From the IMG/VR virus record IMGVR_UViG_3300042881_000699, positions 1 to 23,243 of that record: DNA of 23,243 bases, one strand, 5' to 3'. The notes beneath the pieces were generated by a model. The model was not told the DNA's origin, searched no databases, and was given only the letters and a program-made list of their open reading frames with translations. The first letter of the stretch is position 1. Every line of letters starts with the position of its first letter. Below are positions 15,325 to 22,596 of the stretch, piece by piece. The DNA is from a virus. A program made the position numbers and the translations under genes.

Positions 15325-16287
15325 ATGAAACTTAAAAAATTCTCATACGATACTACTGGACTACCAGCAGTCGTTAACGACCAATCACTTGAATTGCTTA
15401 TTCGTTCTTTCTACGAAGGAAAGACAGGAGCAACTTTCGCTAAACAAACAGGTATCAAATCAACTGCTGATTTGCATTACATCACAACTGAATTGTTCTA
15501 CCAAGCTGACACCGCTTGTGCATTTAACGCTTCAGGTAAGACTGGCTTCTCTAAGAGAACCATCACTGTAGGTAAAATCAAAGTTCAACAAGAGTTCTGT
15601 GCTAAAGAACTTGAAGGTTTTTGGACTGAAAGAGCATTGCGCCCAGGCACTATGTATGACTACATTGCATTCGAAGCTGACTTCACTAACTTCTTAGTAG
15701 GTTTGTTGACTGAGGCTAAAGAAACTGCATTGTGGCAGTCTGCAATCGGTGGTTCAGGTGGAAGCAACTTAACTCAATTTGATGGTTTCAACAAAATCAT
15801 TTTAGATGCAAGTGCAACTACAATAAACGGTAACCCAACAGGTATCACTACAGGAACAGGCATCACTTCTGCTAACGTAATAGGTATATTCGACGGTATG
15901 TGGGCAGTTCTTCCAGCAAAATTGAAAGGCAAAGCTGATTTGCAGTTTTATGTAGGTGGCGACACTTTTGACAAATTGATTCTTGCTTTGAAATCTGCAA
16001 ACTTATTCTACTATGATGGTGTAAACGGTTCTGCTTACCAATCTCAAGAATTAATCTTGCCAGGAACTGGAATTAAGGTTGTAGCTTACTATGGTTTGGA
16101 CGGTACTAACCGCATCCATCTTGGTAGAACTTCAAACTTTGTAATCGGAACTGACTTGGAGTCTGACGAAGATATGTTCAACATCCGTGAGAATCCAATC
16201 AGCTTGACTATGATGTTAGACATCCACTTCAAATTGGGTACTCAGGTTAAATTCCCGAACGAAATCGTAACCTTTAAATTAGTATAA
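15325..16287 (+). CDS. Major capsid protein
   Basis: This 320-residue protein is the probable HK97-fold capsid subunit, assigned mainly from its place directly after the protease-scaffold and from its size and family look. RSFYEGKTGATFAKQTGIKS, FSKRTITVGKIKVQQEFCAK, IGGSGGSNLTQFDGFNKIIL and MWAVLPAKLKGKADLQFYVG are typical of Bacteroidota phage capsids, the last two covering the A/P-domain helices and strands. The C-terminus (SLTMMLDIHFKLGTQVKFPN) is beta-rich. Codon choice differs from the neighbours: more C-ending codons for Phe, Asn and Ile and frequent GGT/GCT, a sign of selection for high expression. The leader AAATAAATAAAATAAG before the ATG is extremely A-rich and lacks a Shine-Dalgarno. 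No signal or membrane segment. Confidence 0.85.
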   Translation: MKLKKFSYDTTGLPAVVNDQSLELLIRSFYEGKTGATFAKQTGIKSTADLHYITTELFYQADTACAFNASGKTGFSKRTITVGKIKVQQEFCAKELEGFWTERALRPGTMYDYIAFEADFTNFLVGLLTEAKETALWQSAIGGSGGSNLTQFDGFNKIILDASATTINGNPTGITTGTGITSANVIGIFDGMWAVLPAKLKGKADLQFYVGGDTFDKLILALKSANLFYYDGVNGSAYQSQELILPGTGIKVVAYYGLDGTNRIHLGRTSNFVIGTDLESDEDMFNIRENPISLTMMLDIHFKLGTQVKFPNEIVTFKLV

Positions 16288-16289
16288 TT

Positions 16290-16805
16290 ATGGCTTGTTT
16301 ACTATCAACTGGATTCACATTGGACTGCCGAGATAGTATTGGCGGAGTCGATGAAGTTTACATAGGCGAGTTAGAGTATTTAAACACTGCTACTTTTGCA
16401 AGTTCAGCAGGTGCGGTAACTGTAATGGCAATGACGGGTGGAAAGAAGTTCTACAAGTATGAACTTAGACGTAACACGGCAGAAGCTAAAGCGGACAACG
16501 CAGGTGAGGTTACAAGCGGAAGCGGTTACATTATGCAAAGTGTTGAATTTTCTTTAGATAAATTCGATGTTGCCAAACGTAACGAGATTCGTGTTCTTGC
16601 TCAAAAGCCTTTGATGTTTATCGTTAAAGACAAGAACGGTTTGTTCTCCTTGTACGGTTCTGAGAATGGTCTTGACCTATCTACGGGAACTGCAGGAACA
16701 GGCAAAGCGGCATCTGACCTTAACGGTTTTGTGTTAACATTCACAGGCGAAGAAAAGACTTATCCTTTGGGCGTGTCTCAAGCGATTGTCACTTCTTTGA
16801 TTTAA
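16290..16805 (+). CDS. Probable tail tube (major tail) protein
   Basis: This 171-residue beta-rich protein resembles Bacteroidota phage major tail proteins. GGVDEVYIGELEYL at the N-terminus, GGKKFYKYELRRNTAEAKAD, a strand block QSVEFSLDKFDVAKRNEIRV, then FIVKDKNGLFSLYGSENGLD and a closing DLNGFVLTFTGEEK. The order V-x-D-x-N-G-x-x-x-L-x-G-x-x-x-G-L followed by D-x-N-G is the signature I associate with this group. It is placed 2 nt after the MCP stop and just before the strong terminator, so the two most abundant virion proteins would share a transcript. A head decoration protein is the main alternative. Confidence 0.6.
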   Translation: MACLLSTGFTLDCRDSIGGVDEVYIGELEYLNTATFASSAGAVTVMAMTGGKKFYKYELRRNTAEAKADNAGEVTSGSGYIMQSVEFSLDKFDVAKRNEIRVLAQKPLMFIVKDKNGLFSLYGSENGLDLSTGTAGTGKAASDLNGFVLTFTGEEKTYPLGVSQAIVTSLI

Positions 16806-16817
16806 TAAATTATAATT

Positions 16818-16853
16818 AAAAAAAGGGAGGCTTAACGGCTTCCCTTTTTTTTT
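16818..16853 (+). terminator. Strong rho-independent terminator
   Basis: Seven As, then stem GGGAGGC (16825-16831), loop TTAACG, stem GCTTCCC (16838-16844) and nine Ts. The 7-bp stem contains one G-U wobble and can be extended by pairing the A-tract with the T-tract. The symmetry means it could act in both directions. It lies 12 nt after the tail tube stop and would end the abundant head-block transcript. Confidence 0.9.
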
Positions 16854-16870
16854 GTATTTATTTAAGTTTT

Positions 16871-16886
16871 AAATATTATATAAGTA
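16871..16886 (+). promoter_or_regulatory. Recurrent AT element before start codon, copy D
   Basis: The bases aaatattatataagta abut the ATG at 16887, only 17 nt after the terminator T-tract. Transcription of the portal block must restart here if termination is efficient, so this copy is the best candidate for a promoter. A TTTG at 16851-16854 sits 18 nt before TATTAT, close to a Bacteroidota -33/-7 arrangement but not a full match. Confidence 0.45.
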
Positions 16887-17279
16887 ATGATAAGAGTTAA
16901 TTTAGGAAGTAATGTAGTGGTATTGACGTTATCTGAAAAGGTAACCATTAGCAATCCTAACTATTTATTTGAGTTTATTAATAACCAGACTCAGCAAAAG
17001 TACTATTGCATCTCAGCTGATACAAGCCTCTACACGGATAGATATAATAAGTTTAACATAATCGTTAAAACTACAACTCCGAGTCCTTTAATTGGCGAGA
17101 TTCAGATACCTTTAGGCGATGAATACACCTACAATGTTTACGAGCAGGTCAGTTCAACAAATTTAGTGCCTACGGGTTTAAATGTGGTTGAGAATGGACT
17201 GATGACTTATGATAAGACAATGACTTCACGGATTCAAAATGAATCAACCTTAACCCGCAAAGCATATGAGCCTAACTAA
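16887..17279 (+). CDS. Small beta-rich phage protein, function unknown
   Basis: This 130-residue protein belongs to a group I recognise from Bacteroidota phages without a known role. The pattern VVLTLSEKVTISNPNYLFEF, a Q-x-x-Y-Y strand, R-Y-N-K-F, IQIPLGDEYTYNVYEQ and LNVVENGLMTYDK is preserved. It reads as a compact beta sandwich. The C-terminus is polar (TSRIQNESTLTRKAYEPN) and its last 14 nt overlap the portal gene, implying coupled translation and perhaps a structural partner of the portal or head. It is the first gene after the terminator. No membrane segment. Confidence 0.6.
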   Translation: MIRVNLGSNVVVLTLSEKVTISNPNYLFEFINNQTQQKYYCISADTSLYTDRYNKFNIIVKTTTPSPLIGEIQIPLGDEYTYNVYEQVSSTNLVPTGLNVVENGLMTYDKTMTSRIQNESTLTRKAYEPN

Positions 17280-19239
17280 TAACTATTCATTCTCTAAGTT
17301 TCCACTTTATGCGAATGAAACGCCCATTTTTCGCAAACAACCTAACATGTTGTATGTGCCTTATGGTAAAAATAACGATTATAGCGATTACCTATCTTAT
17401 TTATATAATAACTCAGGCATACACGGAGCGATTATAAAAGGTAAGGCGACTTATATCTTTGGTAAAGGTTTTAAGATTCGAGCCGATTGGAACGGTGACA
17501 AGATAGGTTTACAAAAAACTCTAAACTCAATAAACAATAGTCAGACGGCTGATGAATTAGCAAGAAAGAAAATCTTTGAACGAACTTTATACGGTGGGTG
17601 CGCTTACTTAATTGAATGGGATGTTTTTGGTAACATGAAAAGTGTCAAGCTTCAACCTTTTAACACGATTAGAACTTGTGTTGATAAGTCAGAGTTCTAC
17701 ATTAGCAAGGAATGGACAAGAGAACAATCGACTAATAGTAAATGGAAGAAGTCAAACGGTAGATTACCTGACGATACGGTTACATTACCAGCGTTTAACC
17801 CGTTAAAAAGAGAGGGCAAACAAATCCTTTACCTAATAGACGATAACCCCGCAAGTGATATATACCCATTGCCTGAGTACAATAGTGGTGCAACGCCTAT
17901 TGAAACCGACATTGAGTGCAACTTCTTTCAACTTAACAATGTTAAAACGGGATTTAGTGCGGGAACAATGGTCACTTTCTTTAATGGAACGGCTATTAAT
18001 GACGAAGAGCAAATTGAAATTGAACACGCTTTTAAAAGTAAAGCTTCAGGAACGGACAACGCAGGAGAAATACTTTTAAACTTTCAGAATCCAAACACAA
18101 CCGCTCCGACAATTAGTCCTTTGCGTTCTAATGACTTAGATAAACAGTATGAGCAGTTAAGTAAAGATACTATAAATAAGATTCTTTATTCTCATAGAGT
18201 TTCAAACGGTTTACTTTTTGGTATAAAGACTCCAGGCGAATTGGGTGGCGGTCGGTCAGAGTTTGATTTGTCTTGGGAACATTTTTCTAACACCTATGTA
18301 AAGCCAAAACAACAAGAGGAAGAAGAGGACATGAACTATATCCTTAGTCTTTACGGTTACATCGGCAACCCAGTAGAATTAACTACACTTGACCCTATTG
18401 GAATAGAGTTGACAAGTGAAGTAATAAGCAGAACAATAGATGCGGATTCATTTGCTGACATGGTTTATATGCGTTTAGGAATTGAAAAGCCTAACCTTGT
18501 TAAAAAGGATGACATCTTAACTATAATAAATTCAAATCCTATTATTGCACCTAAGATTCTTGAAAGTTTAACAACTAACGAAATTAGGCAATTAATTAGC
18601 TTACCTGCAATAATTGGGGGCGATGATTTAAAAACGAGCGCATTCAGTCAAGAAGAAGATTTTATCTTGGCTAAGTTTTTAGAGATTGGCGAACCTGCCG
18701 AGAATTACACAATAGTAAAATCTTGTTTTGTTTACTCAGACTCTGAGAATTTCGCTAAAGAAGATGACGATAAATTAATTGAGGCGATAAAGAAAAATAA
18801 GAAGATTAAAATATCTGACTTGGCTAAGAAATTAGGACTTTCAGAAAGTGAAATTTACAAAAGTTTAGAACGCTTAAATAAGTCAAATACTTTATTAGTA
18901 GACTACACGGAAACCAACGGAGAGATAAGCATCACTCCTAAAGAGATTCAAGAGCCACCGACTCAAGAGGTGGGATTGGAAACTAAATGGAGATACACAA
19001 CTAATTTAAGCCCCAAACTTTTAGATACAAGCAGAGATTTTTGTATTAAACTTATAGGGGCTAATCAATTATATTCACGAGCGCAAATAGATGCAATGCA
19101 AAATGAAGCAAGTACAAGAGGTTATAATGATGATGTATTTAAATACAAGGGAGGGTGGCAGACTATTAAAGGGACAGTCACTCATATTCCATCATGCAGA
19201 CATTTTTGGGAATCAGTATTGGTTAAAAAGAATAAATAG
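17266..19239 (+). CDS. Portal protein with winged-helix and MuF-like C-terminus
   Basis: This 657-residue protein is probably the portal. Residues 35-420 show portal-like features: LSYLYNNSGIHGAIIKGKA, IFGKGFKI, the wing region around LKPQF-like LQPFNTIRT, INKILYSHRVSNGLLFGIKT and GRSEFDLSWEHFSNTYVKPK, the stem/crown transition with a long helix. Residues 500-546 (DLAKKLGLSESEIYKSLERL) read as a compact winged helix. Residues 575-649 (SRDFCIKLIGANQLYSRAQI, GGWQ, PSCRHFW) match the C-terminal motif of MuF-type minor head proteins. Separate MuF and portal genes would be usual, here they seem to be joined. It overlaps the previous gene by 14 nt and precedes the connector by 2 nt. Portal call fairly secure, accessory domains by eye. 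Confidence 0.75.
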   Translation: MSLTNNYSFSKFPLYANETPIFRKQPNMLYVPYGKNNDYSDYLSYLYNNSGIHGAIIKGKATYIFGKGFKIRADWNGDKIGLQKTLNSINNSQTADELARKKIFERTLYGGCAYLIEWDVFGNMKSVKLQPFNTIRTCVDKSEFYISKEWTREQSTNSKWKKSNGRLPDDTVTLPAFNPLKREGKQILYLIDDNPASDIYPLPEYNSGATPIETDIECNFFQLNNVKTGFSAGTMVTFFNGTAINDEEQIEIEHAFKSKASGTDNAGEILLNFQNPNTTAPTISPLRSNDLDKQYEQLSKDTINKILYSHRVSNGLLFGIKTPGELGGGRSEFDLSWEHFSNTYVKPKQQEEEEDMNYILSLYGYIGNPVELTTLDPIGIELTSEVISRTIDADSFADMVYMRLGIEKPNLVKKDDILTIINSNPIIAPKILESLTTNEIRQLISLPAIIGGDDLKTSAFSQEEDFILAKFLEIGEPAENYTIVKSCFVYSDSENFAKEDDDKLIEAIKKNKKIKISDLAKKLGLSESEIYKSLERLNKSNTLLVDYTETNGEISITPKEIQEPPTQEVGLETKWRYTTNLSPKLLDTSRDFCIKLIGANQLYSRAQIDAMQNEASTRGYNDDVFKYKGGWQTIKGTVTHIPSCRHFWESVLVKKNK

Positions 19240-19241
19240 AA

Positions 19242-19814
19242 ATGAGTTTAAAACCACTTTTCGTATCCACCGCAACCATTAAAAAATATGGTGTAATTGA
19301 GAATAATGTCGATGACAAGTTGATTGCTCAAACAATAATTATGGTGCAAGATTTACAACTTCAACAAATTTTAGGCTCAGACCTTTACAATGAAATTGCA
19401 AACCAAATAAACGCATCTACTCTAACGGGCTTGAATCAAACTTTGTTAGACGAATACATTAGAGATTTTATTATCAACGCAACCATTGCTGATGGGGCAA
19501 TAATATTTAACTACCGATTCTCTAATAAAGGCGTAGTAACACAAAATAGCGACAACCAACAACCAGTATCTCAAAGAGAGCTTGAATTGATTGAACAAAA
19601 ATGGGGGCGTATGGCTGAGTTTTACGGCAAAAGACTTTCAGGTTATTTAGCTGAGAACTCAAACATTTACCCTCTATGGATGTCGGGCAACAATAAACTA
19701 CAAGACATTCAAAGTAGAGAATTAGGATATAGCACAGGTTTCTTTTTAGGCAGGTCACGAAGAACAACAACAAACAATGAGCGAAAATACTACCCATACT
19801 GCAAAGACTGCTAA
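19242..19814 (+). CDS. Head-tail connector-like protein
   Basis: This 190-residue helical protein resembles the adaptor proteins of Bacteroidota phages (DUF6712-like). FVSTATIKKYGVIENNVDDK, then MVQDLQLQQILGSDLYNEIA, TLLDEYIRDFIINATIADGA and a polar loop (FSNKGVVTQNSDNQQPVS) fit the pattern of a helical bundle with a disordered loop. These adaptors bind below the portal ring. The C-terminus (about 170-190, RSRRTTTNNERKYYPYCKDC) looks unstructured and overlaps a 32-codon ORF by 38 nt, so it may be partly constrained by that frame. It starts 2 nt after the portal stop. Confidence 0.65.
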   Translation: MSLKPLFVSTATIKKYGVIENNVDDKLIAQTIIMVQDLQLQQILGSDLYNEIANQINASTLTGLNQTLLDEYIRDFIINATIADGAIIFNYRFSNKGVVTQNSDNQQPVSQRELELIEQKWGRMAEFYGKRLSGYLAENSNIYPLWMSGNNKLQDIQSRELGYSTGFFLGRSRRTTTNNERKYYPYCKDC

Positions 19815-19875
19815 TAAGAAAATCACTAAGAAGAACTTGCAAAAGTTAATGATTTACATAGAAAAGAAAAAATGA
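19777..19875 (+). CDS. 32-residue basic ORF
   Basis: A short frame from ATG 19777 to TGA 19875 encodes 32 residues: MSENTTHTAKTANKKITKKN, then LQKLMIYIEKKK. It starts within the connector gene and ends in an ATGA overlap with the next ATG (19872). It fills a 57-nt hole in a tightly packed operon, the chief evidence. Hypothetical, function unknown. The alternative is that the spacer is simply untranslated. Confidence 0.4.
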   Translation: MSENTTHTAKTANKKITKKNLQKLMIYIEKKK

Positions 19876-20300
19876 TAACTAAGAATACTTTATATCAATA
19901 CTTCAAAGACTTTGCAGATAATCATTTGCAAATTAAAGACTATGGGTATGGCGACCTTTGGGAAATTAGTGCGTCTACGGCTACGCAATACCCTTTATTT
20001 TGGGTTAGTCCGCAACCCTCTAACATCTCAGGGAACGATATAATATATAATTTTAACATCTTAATAGGCGATAGGGTTGAAGACGGAGAACTAAACAAAG
20101 TCGAAATTGAATCGGATACTTTTCAAATTGGTTTAGACTTATTTGCAACTCTTAATCTTCATACCGAATTAGACCTGGATAAGACATCAACATTTACCCC
20201 ATTCGTACACGATTTTAAAGATAAGATAGCAGGACATTTAATTACATTGAGCGTATCAGCTCCTTTCAATTATGATGAATGCGCAATACCCCAAATATAA
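19872..20300 (+). CDS. Tail terminator-like protein
   Basis: This 142-residue protein sits in the position of tail terminator or head-tail joining proteins and resembles the Bacteroidota group I know. The layout is an N-terminal helix (LYQYFKDFADNHLQIKDYGY), GDLWEISASTATQYPLFWVS, a strand ending in IIYNFNILIGDRVEDGELNK, a long helix with DTFQIGLDLFATL, and a final strand HLITLSVSAPFNYDECAIP. The C-terminal D-x-C-x-x-P is characteristic. Such proteins cap the tube and bind the connector. Its start overlaps the small ORF before it, and a 21-nt A-rich gap follows. Confidence 0.6.
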   Translation: MITKNTLYQYFKDFADNHLQIKDYGYGDLWEISASTATQYPLFWVSPQPSNISGNDIIYNFNILIGDRVEDGELNKVEIESDTFQIGLDLFATLNLHTELDLDKTSTFTPFVHDFKDKIAGHLITLSVSAPFNYDECAIPQI

Positions 20301-20321
20301 AAAAAATAAAAAAATAATATT

Positions 20322-20588
20322 ATGACAAGTTTAGAAAGAATTTCAGGCGCAGTAGGAAGTCAATTAGTAACTGGCACTTCCACAGTAACAAGAGTATTTA
20401 GTGCTTTAAGCATCAACGCTGATGCGGTAATAGCCGAGATTTACTATGACAACGATTTAGCGACAAACCAAGTAACCGCATTAGGAATTAACGCCCAAAC
20501 ATTGAGCGCAGGTTCTATTATGTTCTGCAAAAACGATGTGCAATTTGGTAAAATTAAATTAACCTCAGGCTCGGTTTTTATCCACTAA
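20322..20588 (+). CDS. Small fibre-module protein
   Basis: This 88-residue protein lies just upstream of the duplicated fibre. It is Ser/Thr/Ala-rich with alternating hydrophobics (AVIAEIYYDNDLATNQVTAL, then GINAQTLSAG) and ends in LTSGSVFIH, a beta-rich pattern I associate with small proteins next to Bacteroidota phage fibres. It may be a decoration or fibre-adaptor protein, but this is not firm. The leader is a long A-run ending AATAATATT before the ATG. It ends 2 nt before the fibre gene. Confidence 0.55.
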   Translation: MTSLERISGAVGSQLVTGTSTVTRVFSALSINADAVIAEIYYDNDLATNQVTALGINAQTLSAGSIMFCKNDVQFGKIKLTSGSVFIH

Positions 20589-20590
20589 TT

Positions 20591-22159
20591 ATGTTAACTG
20601 TTGGACTAAATTTAAAGCCAAGAGTTAAGAAAAGTTTTGACTCAGACGCTCAGGCATTCTTTACAAGAGTGACGGTTGCAGGTGGAACACTTTCAGCAAC
20701 GGAAAAACTTGCGACTAATCAACTTGTTTTAGATTTAAAGAGTGCAGGTATATGGACTTCAATGAAGGCTATCTACCCAATGGTTGGGGCCAGTGCAGCA
20801 GCTTGTGCGCAGAACTTAAAATCATCAAGTTTTACGGGGACATTTAGTTCAGGCTGGACATTTGCAAGTACGGGTGTAACGCCTAATGGTACAAGTGCGT
20901 TTATGGATACAAACTATAATCAAACAACAGCAGGGGACAATTTAAACTCAGCACATTTAAGTTTTTATTCAAGAACTGATCTTAATATTTCACAAGTAGA
21001 GATGGGAATACAAAATCCTGCAAGCACTTATAATTTATTAGAACTTAGGACAGCAGGAATAACTTATTTTAATATTAATTCAACACTTCTTGCTACATAT
21101 ATAGATGCAAATTCATTGGGATTTTATGTAGGAAATAGACAAGCAGCAACCGATTTGGATTTATGGAAAAACGGGACTAAAGTAATAAATGGAACAATAA
21201 TAAGTAGTTTTTTACCAAATGGCAATATATATATTGGTGCTATTAATAATTTAGGTACTGCTGGTGCTTTCTCAACTAAACAATGTGCATTAGCTTCCAT
21301 AGGTAATGGCTTAACCGACACCCAAGCATCCAACTTTTACACCGCAGTACAAACATTTAATCAAACTTTATCACGTCAAGTAGGCGCACAAATAGTAAGT
21401 GATTCAGATGCACAAGCATATATAAATAGAGTTTATGCCGCAGGTGGAACATTAACCAATACAGAAGCAACGGCAGTTAATCAATTAACGATTGATATGA
21501 AAGCTTCAAATGTATGGACATCTATGAAAGCCATTTATCCAATGGTTGGGGCGAGTGCAGCAGCGTGTGCGCAGAATCTTAAGAGTTCAAGTTTTACTGG
21601 TAGTTTTTCAAGTGGTTGGACATTTGCAAGCACCGGTGTAACGCCTAACGGAACAAGTGCGTTTTTTGATACAACATTAATTCCAAGTACAAGTTTAACA
21701 GTAAATTCAACACACGCAAGTATATATCTAAATACAAATAATGTTCCTACTAGTGTTGACCCTATTGATATGGGTTCTTATAATTCAGCAACTCAAACAC
21801 TGCTACTTGTACAAACTTCTTTAGCGTCATTAATATACGCATCAAGAAATTTAGGTACTTCAATACAAACAACACAAGCAACAAGACAAGGTTTTGGCAT
21901 TACATCAAAAACAAGTGCAACATTAACAACATTGTACAAAAATGGTACAAGTGTAGTAAGTGGAAATAGTGGTGGGACTTTGCCAAGTTTTAATGTCTAT
22001 ATTGGTAATTTAAATTTTATGGGTTTACCTTATCCGCAAGGTTATACCAATAATAAAATAGCTTTTTCTTCAATTGGAGATGGCTTAGACAATACTCAAG
22101 CATCAGACTTTTATACCAATGTACAAACATTCAATACAACATTAAGCAGACAAGTTTAA
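20591..22159 (+). CDS. Tandem-duplicated tail fibre / receptor-binding protein
   Basis: This 522-residue protein consists of a 16-residue N-terminus and two copies of one unit, residues 17-264 and 271-522. Each begins DSDAQA, contains the block WTSMKAIYPMVGASAAACAQ and ends LSRQV. The block 55-107 and its copy 309-361 are identical at 51 of 53 residues. The later half of each copy is much less similar and reads as a beta jelly roll (HLSFYSRT, GFYVGNRQAA and NIYIGAINN in copy 1). Single-unit versions are common as Bacteroidota phage fibre proteins with a lectin-like (LamG-type) domain, the likely ligand-binding part. It lies between a small structural gene and the lysis cassette, the usual place for host-range proteins. 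Substrate unknown. Confidence 0.75.
   Translation: MLTVGLNLKPRVKKSFDSDAQAFFTRVTVAGGTLSATEKLATNQLVLDLKSAGIWTSMKAIYPMVGASAAACAQNLKSSSFTGTFSSGWTFASTGVTPNGTSAFMDTNYNQTTAGDNLNSAHLSFYSRTDLNISQVEMGIQNPASTYNLLELRTAGITYFNINSTLLATYIDANSLGFYVGNRQAATDLDLWKNGTKVINGTIISSFLPNGNIYIGAINNLGTAGAFSTKQCALASIGNGLTDTQASNFYTAVQTFNQTLSRQVGAQIVSDSDAQAYINRVYAAGGTLTNTEATAVNQLTIDMKASNVWTSMKAIYPMVGASAAACAQNLKSSSFTGSFSSGWTFASTGVTPNGTSAFFDTTLIPSTSLTVNSTHASIYLNTNNVPTSVDPIDMGSYNSATQTLLLVQTSLASLIYASRNLGTSIQTTQATRQGFGITSKTSATLTTLYKNGTSVVSGNSGGTLPSFNVYIGNLNFMGLPYPQGYTNNKIAFSSIGDGLDNTQASDFYTNVQTFNTTLSRQV
20639..21382 (+). repeat. Intragenic fibre repeat, copy 1
   Basis: Encodes residues 17-264 of the fibre. Period to copy 2 is 762 nt (254 codons). 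The conserved core lies at 20753-20911, the second half is diverged from copy 2. Confidence 0.85.
21401..22156 (+). repeat. Intragenic fibre repeat, copy 2
   Basis: Encodes residues 271-522. The core at 21515-21673 matches the copy 1 core in 51 of 53 residues, while the base differences are largely at third codon positions. An 18-nt linker separates the copies. Confidence 0.85.
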
Positions 22160-22170
22160 AATAAAATAAT

Positions 22171-22395
22171 ATGAAAGGTTATCAATTAACAATAGAACAA
22201 AAAGAATCAATTCAAGGAGTCGAATATACTCCCTACCAATTTTTTAACTGTGTCCAAGACATCAACAATGTATGGTTTACTTTTTTGTCAGAATCTGACA
22301 TAGTAGCAATTACCGACTCTGAATGGTCTTGGATTTTAGAATGTCCATTAGTAGAGTATGTTCCACCAACGCCACCGCCATTCCCTAACGAATAA
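22171..22395 (+). CDS. Small fibre-associated hypothetical protein
   Basis: This 74-residue acidic protein follows the fibre gene by 11 nt, with a leader AAATAAAATAAT before the ATG. The first part (YQFFNCVQDINNVWFTFLSE) has alternating aromatic residues and the end is proline-rich (LVEYVPPTPPPFPNE). I have seen similar small proteins with a LVEYVPP-type tail next to Bacteroidota phage fibres, but no function is known. It may be a fibre chaperone, this is a guess from position. Confidence 0.55.
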   Translation: MKGYQLTIEQKESIQGVEYTPYQFFNCVQDINNVWFTFLSESDIVAITDSEWSWILECPLVEYVPPTPPPFPNE

Positions 22396-22419
22396 TTTAT
22401 TTAATTACTCCGATACCAT

Positions 22420-22596
22420 ATGAAACACAGCAACGATAATATAGCTGACCTACTCCTTACCACAAGTTTTCTCGGCACGATTGCCCATTACTCGTCACTT
22501 ATGCAACCTATCGTGAGCCTACTCGCTGGACTAATTGCAATTGTATCAGGTGTATTTGCTATTAGGTATTACTATTTAAAATCAAAAAATGGCTAA
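22420..22596 (+). CDS. Holin-like 58-residue membrane protein
   Basis: ATG 22420 to TAA 22596 encodes 58 residues beginning MKHSNDNIADLLLTTSFLGT. A clear membrane segment covers about 31-53 (IVSLLAGLIAIVSGVFAIRY) and a weaker one about 10-27, with a short charged C-terminus (LKSKNG). The size, two segments and location just before an endolysin suit a small holin. Its 3' end overlaps the next ORF by 8 nt. A 24-nt gap precedes it without an obvious promoter. Confidence 0.6.
   Translation: MKHSNDNIADLLLTTSFLGTIAHYSSLMQPIVSLLAGLIAIVSGVFAIRYYYLKSKNG

Noticed and set aside
17855-18079. Other-frame ORF inside the portal gene
   Set aside because: Low-information translation lying wholly in a strongly supported gene, no own leader or coupling.
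20639-22156. Diversity-generating retroelement behind the fibre repeats
   Set aside because: No reverse transcriptase in the window, and differences between the repeat cores are mixed and mostly third-position, not adenine-specific.
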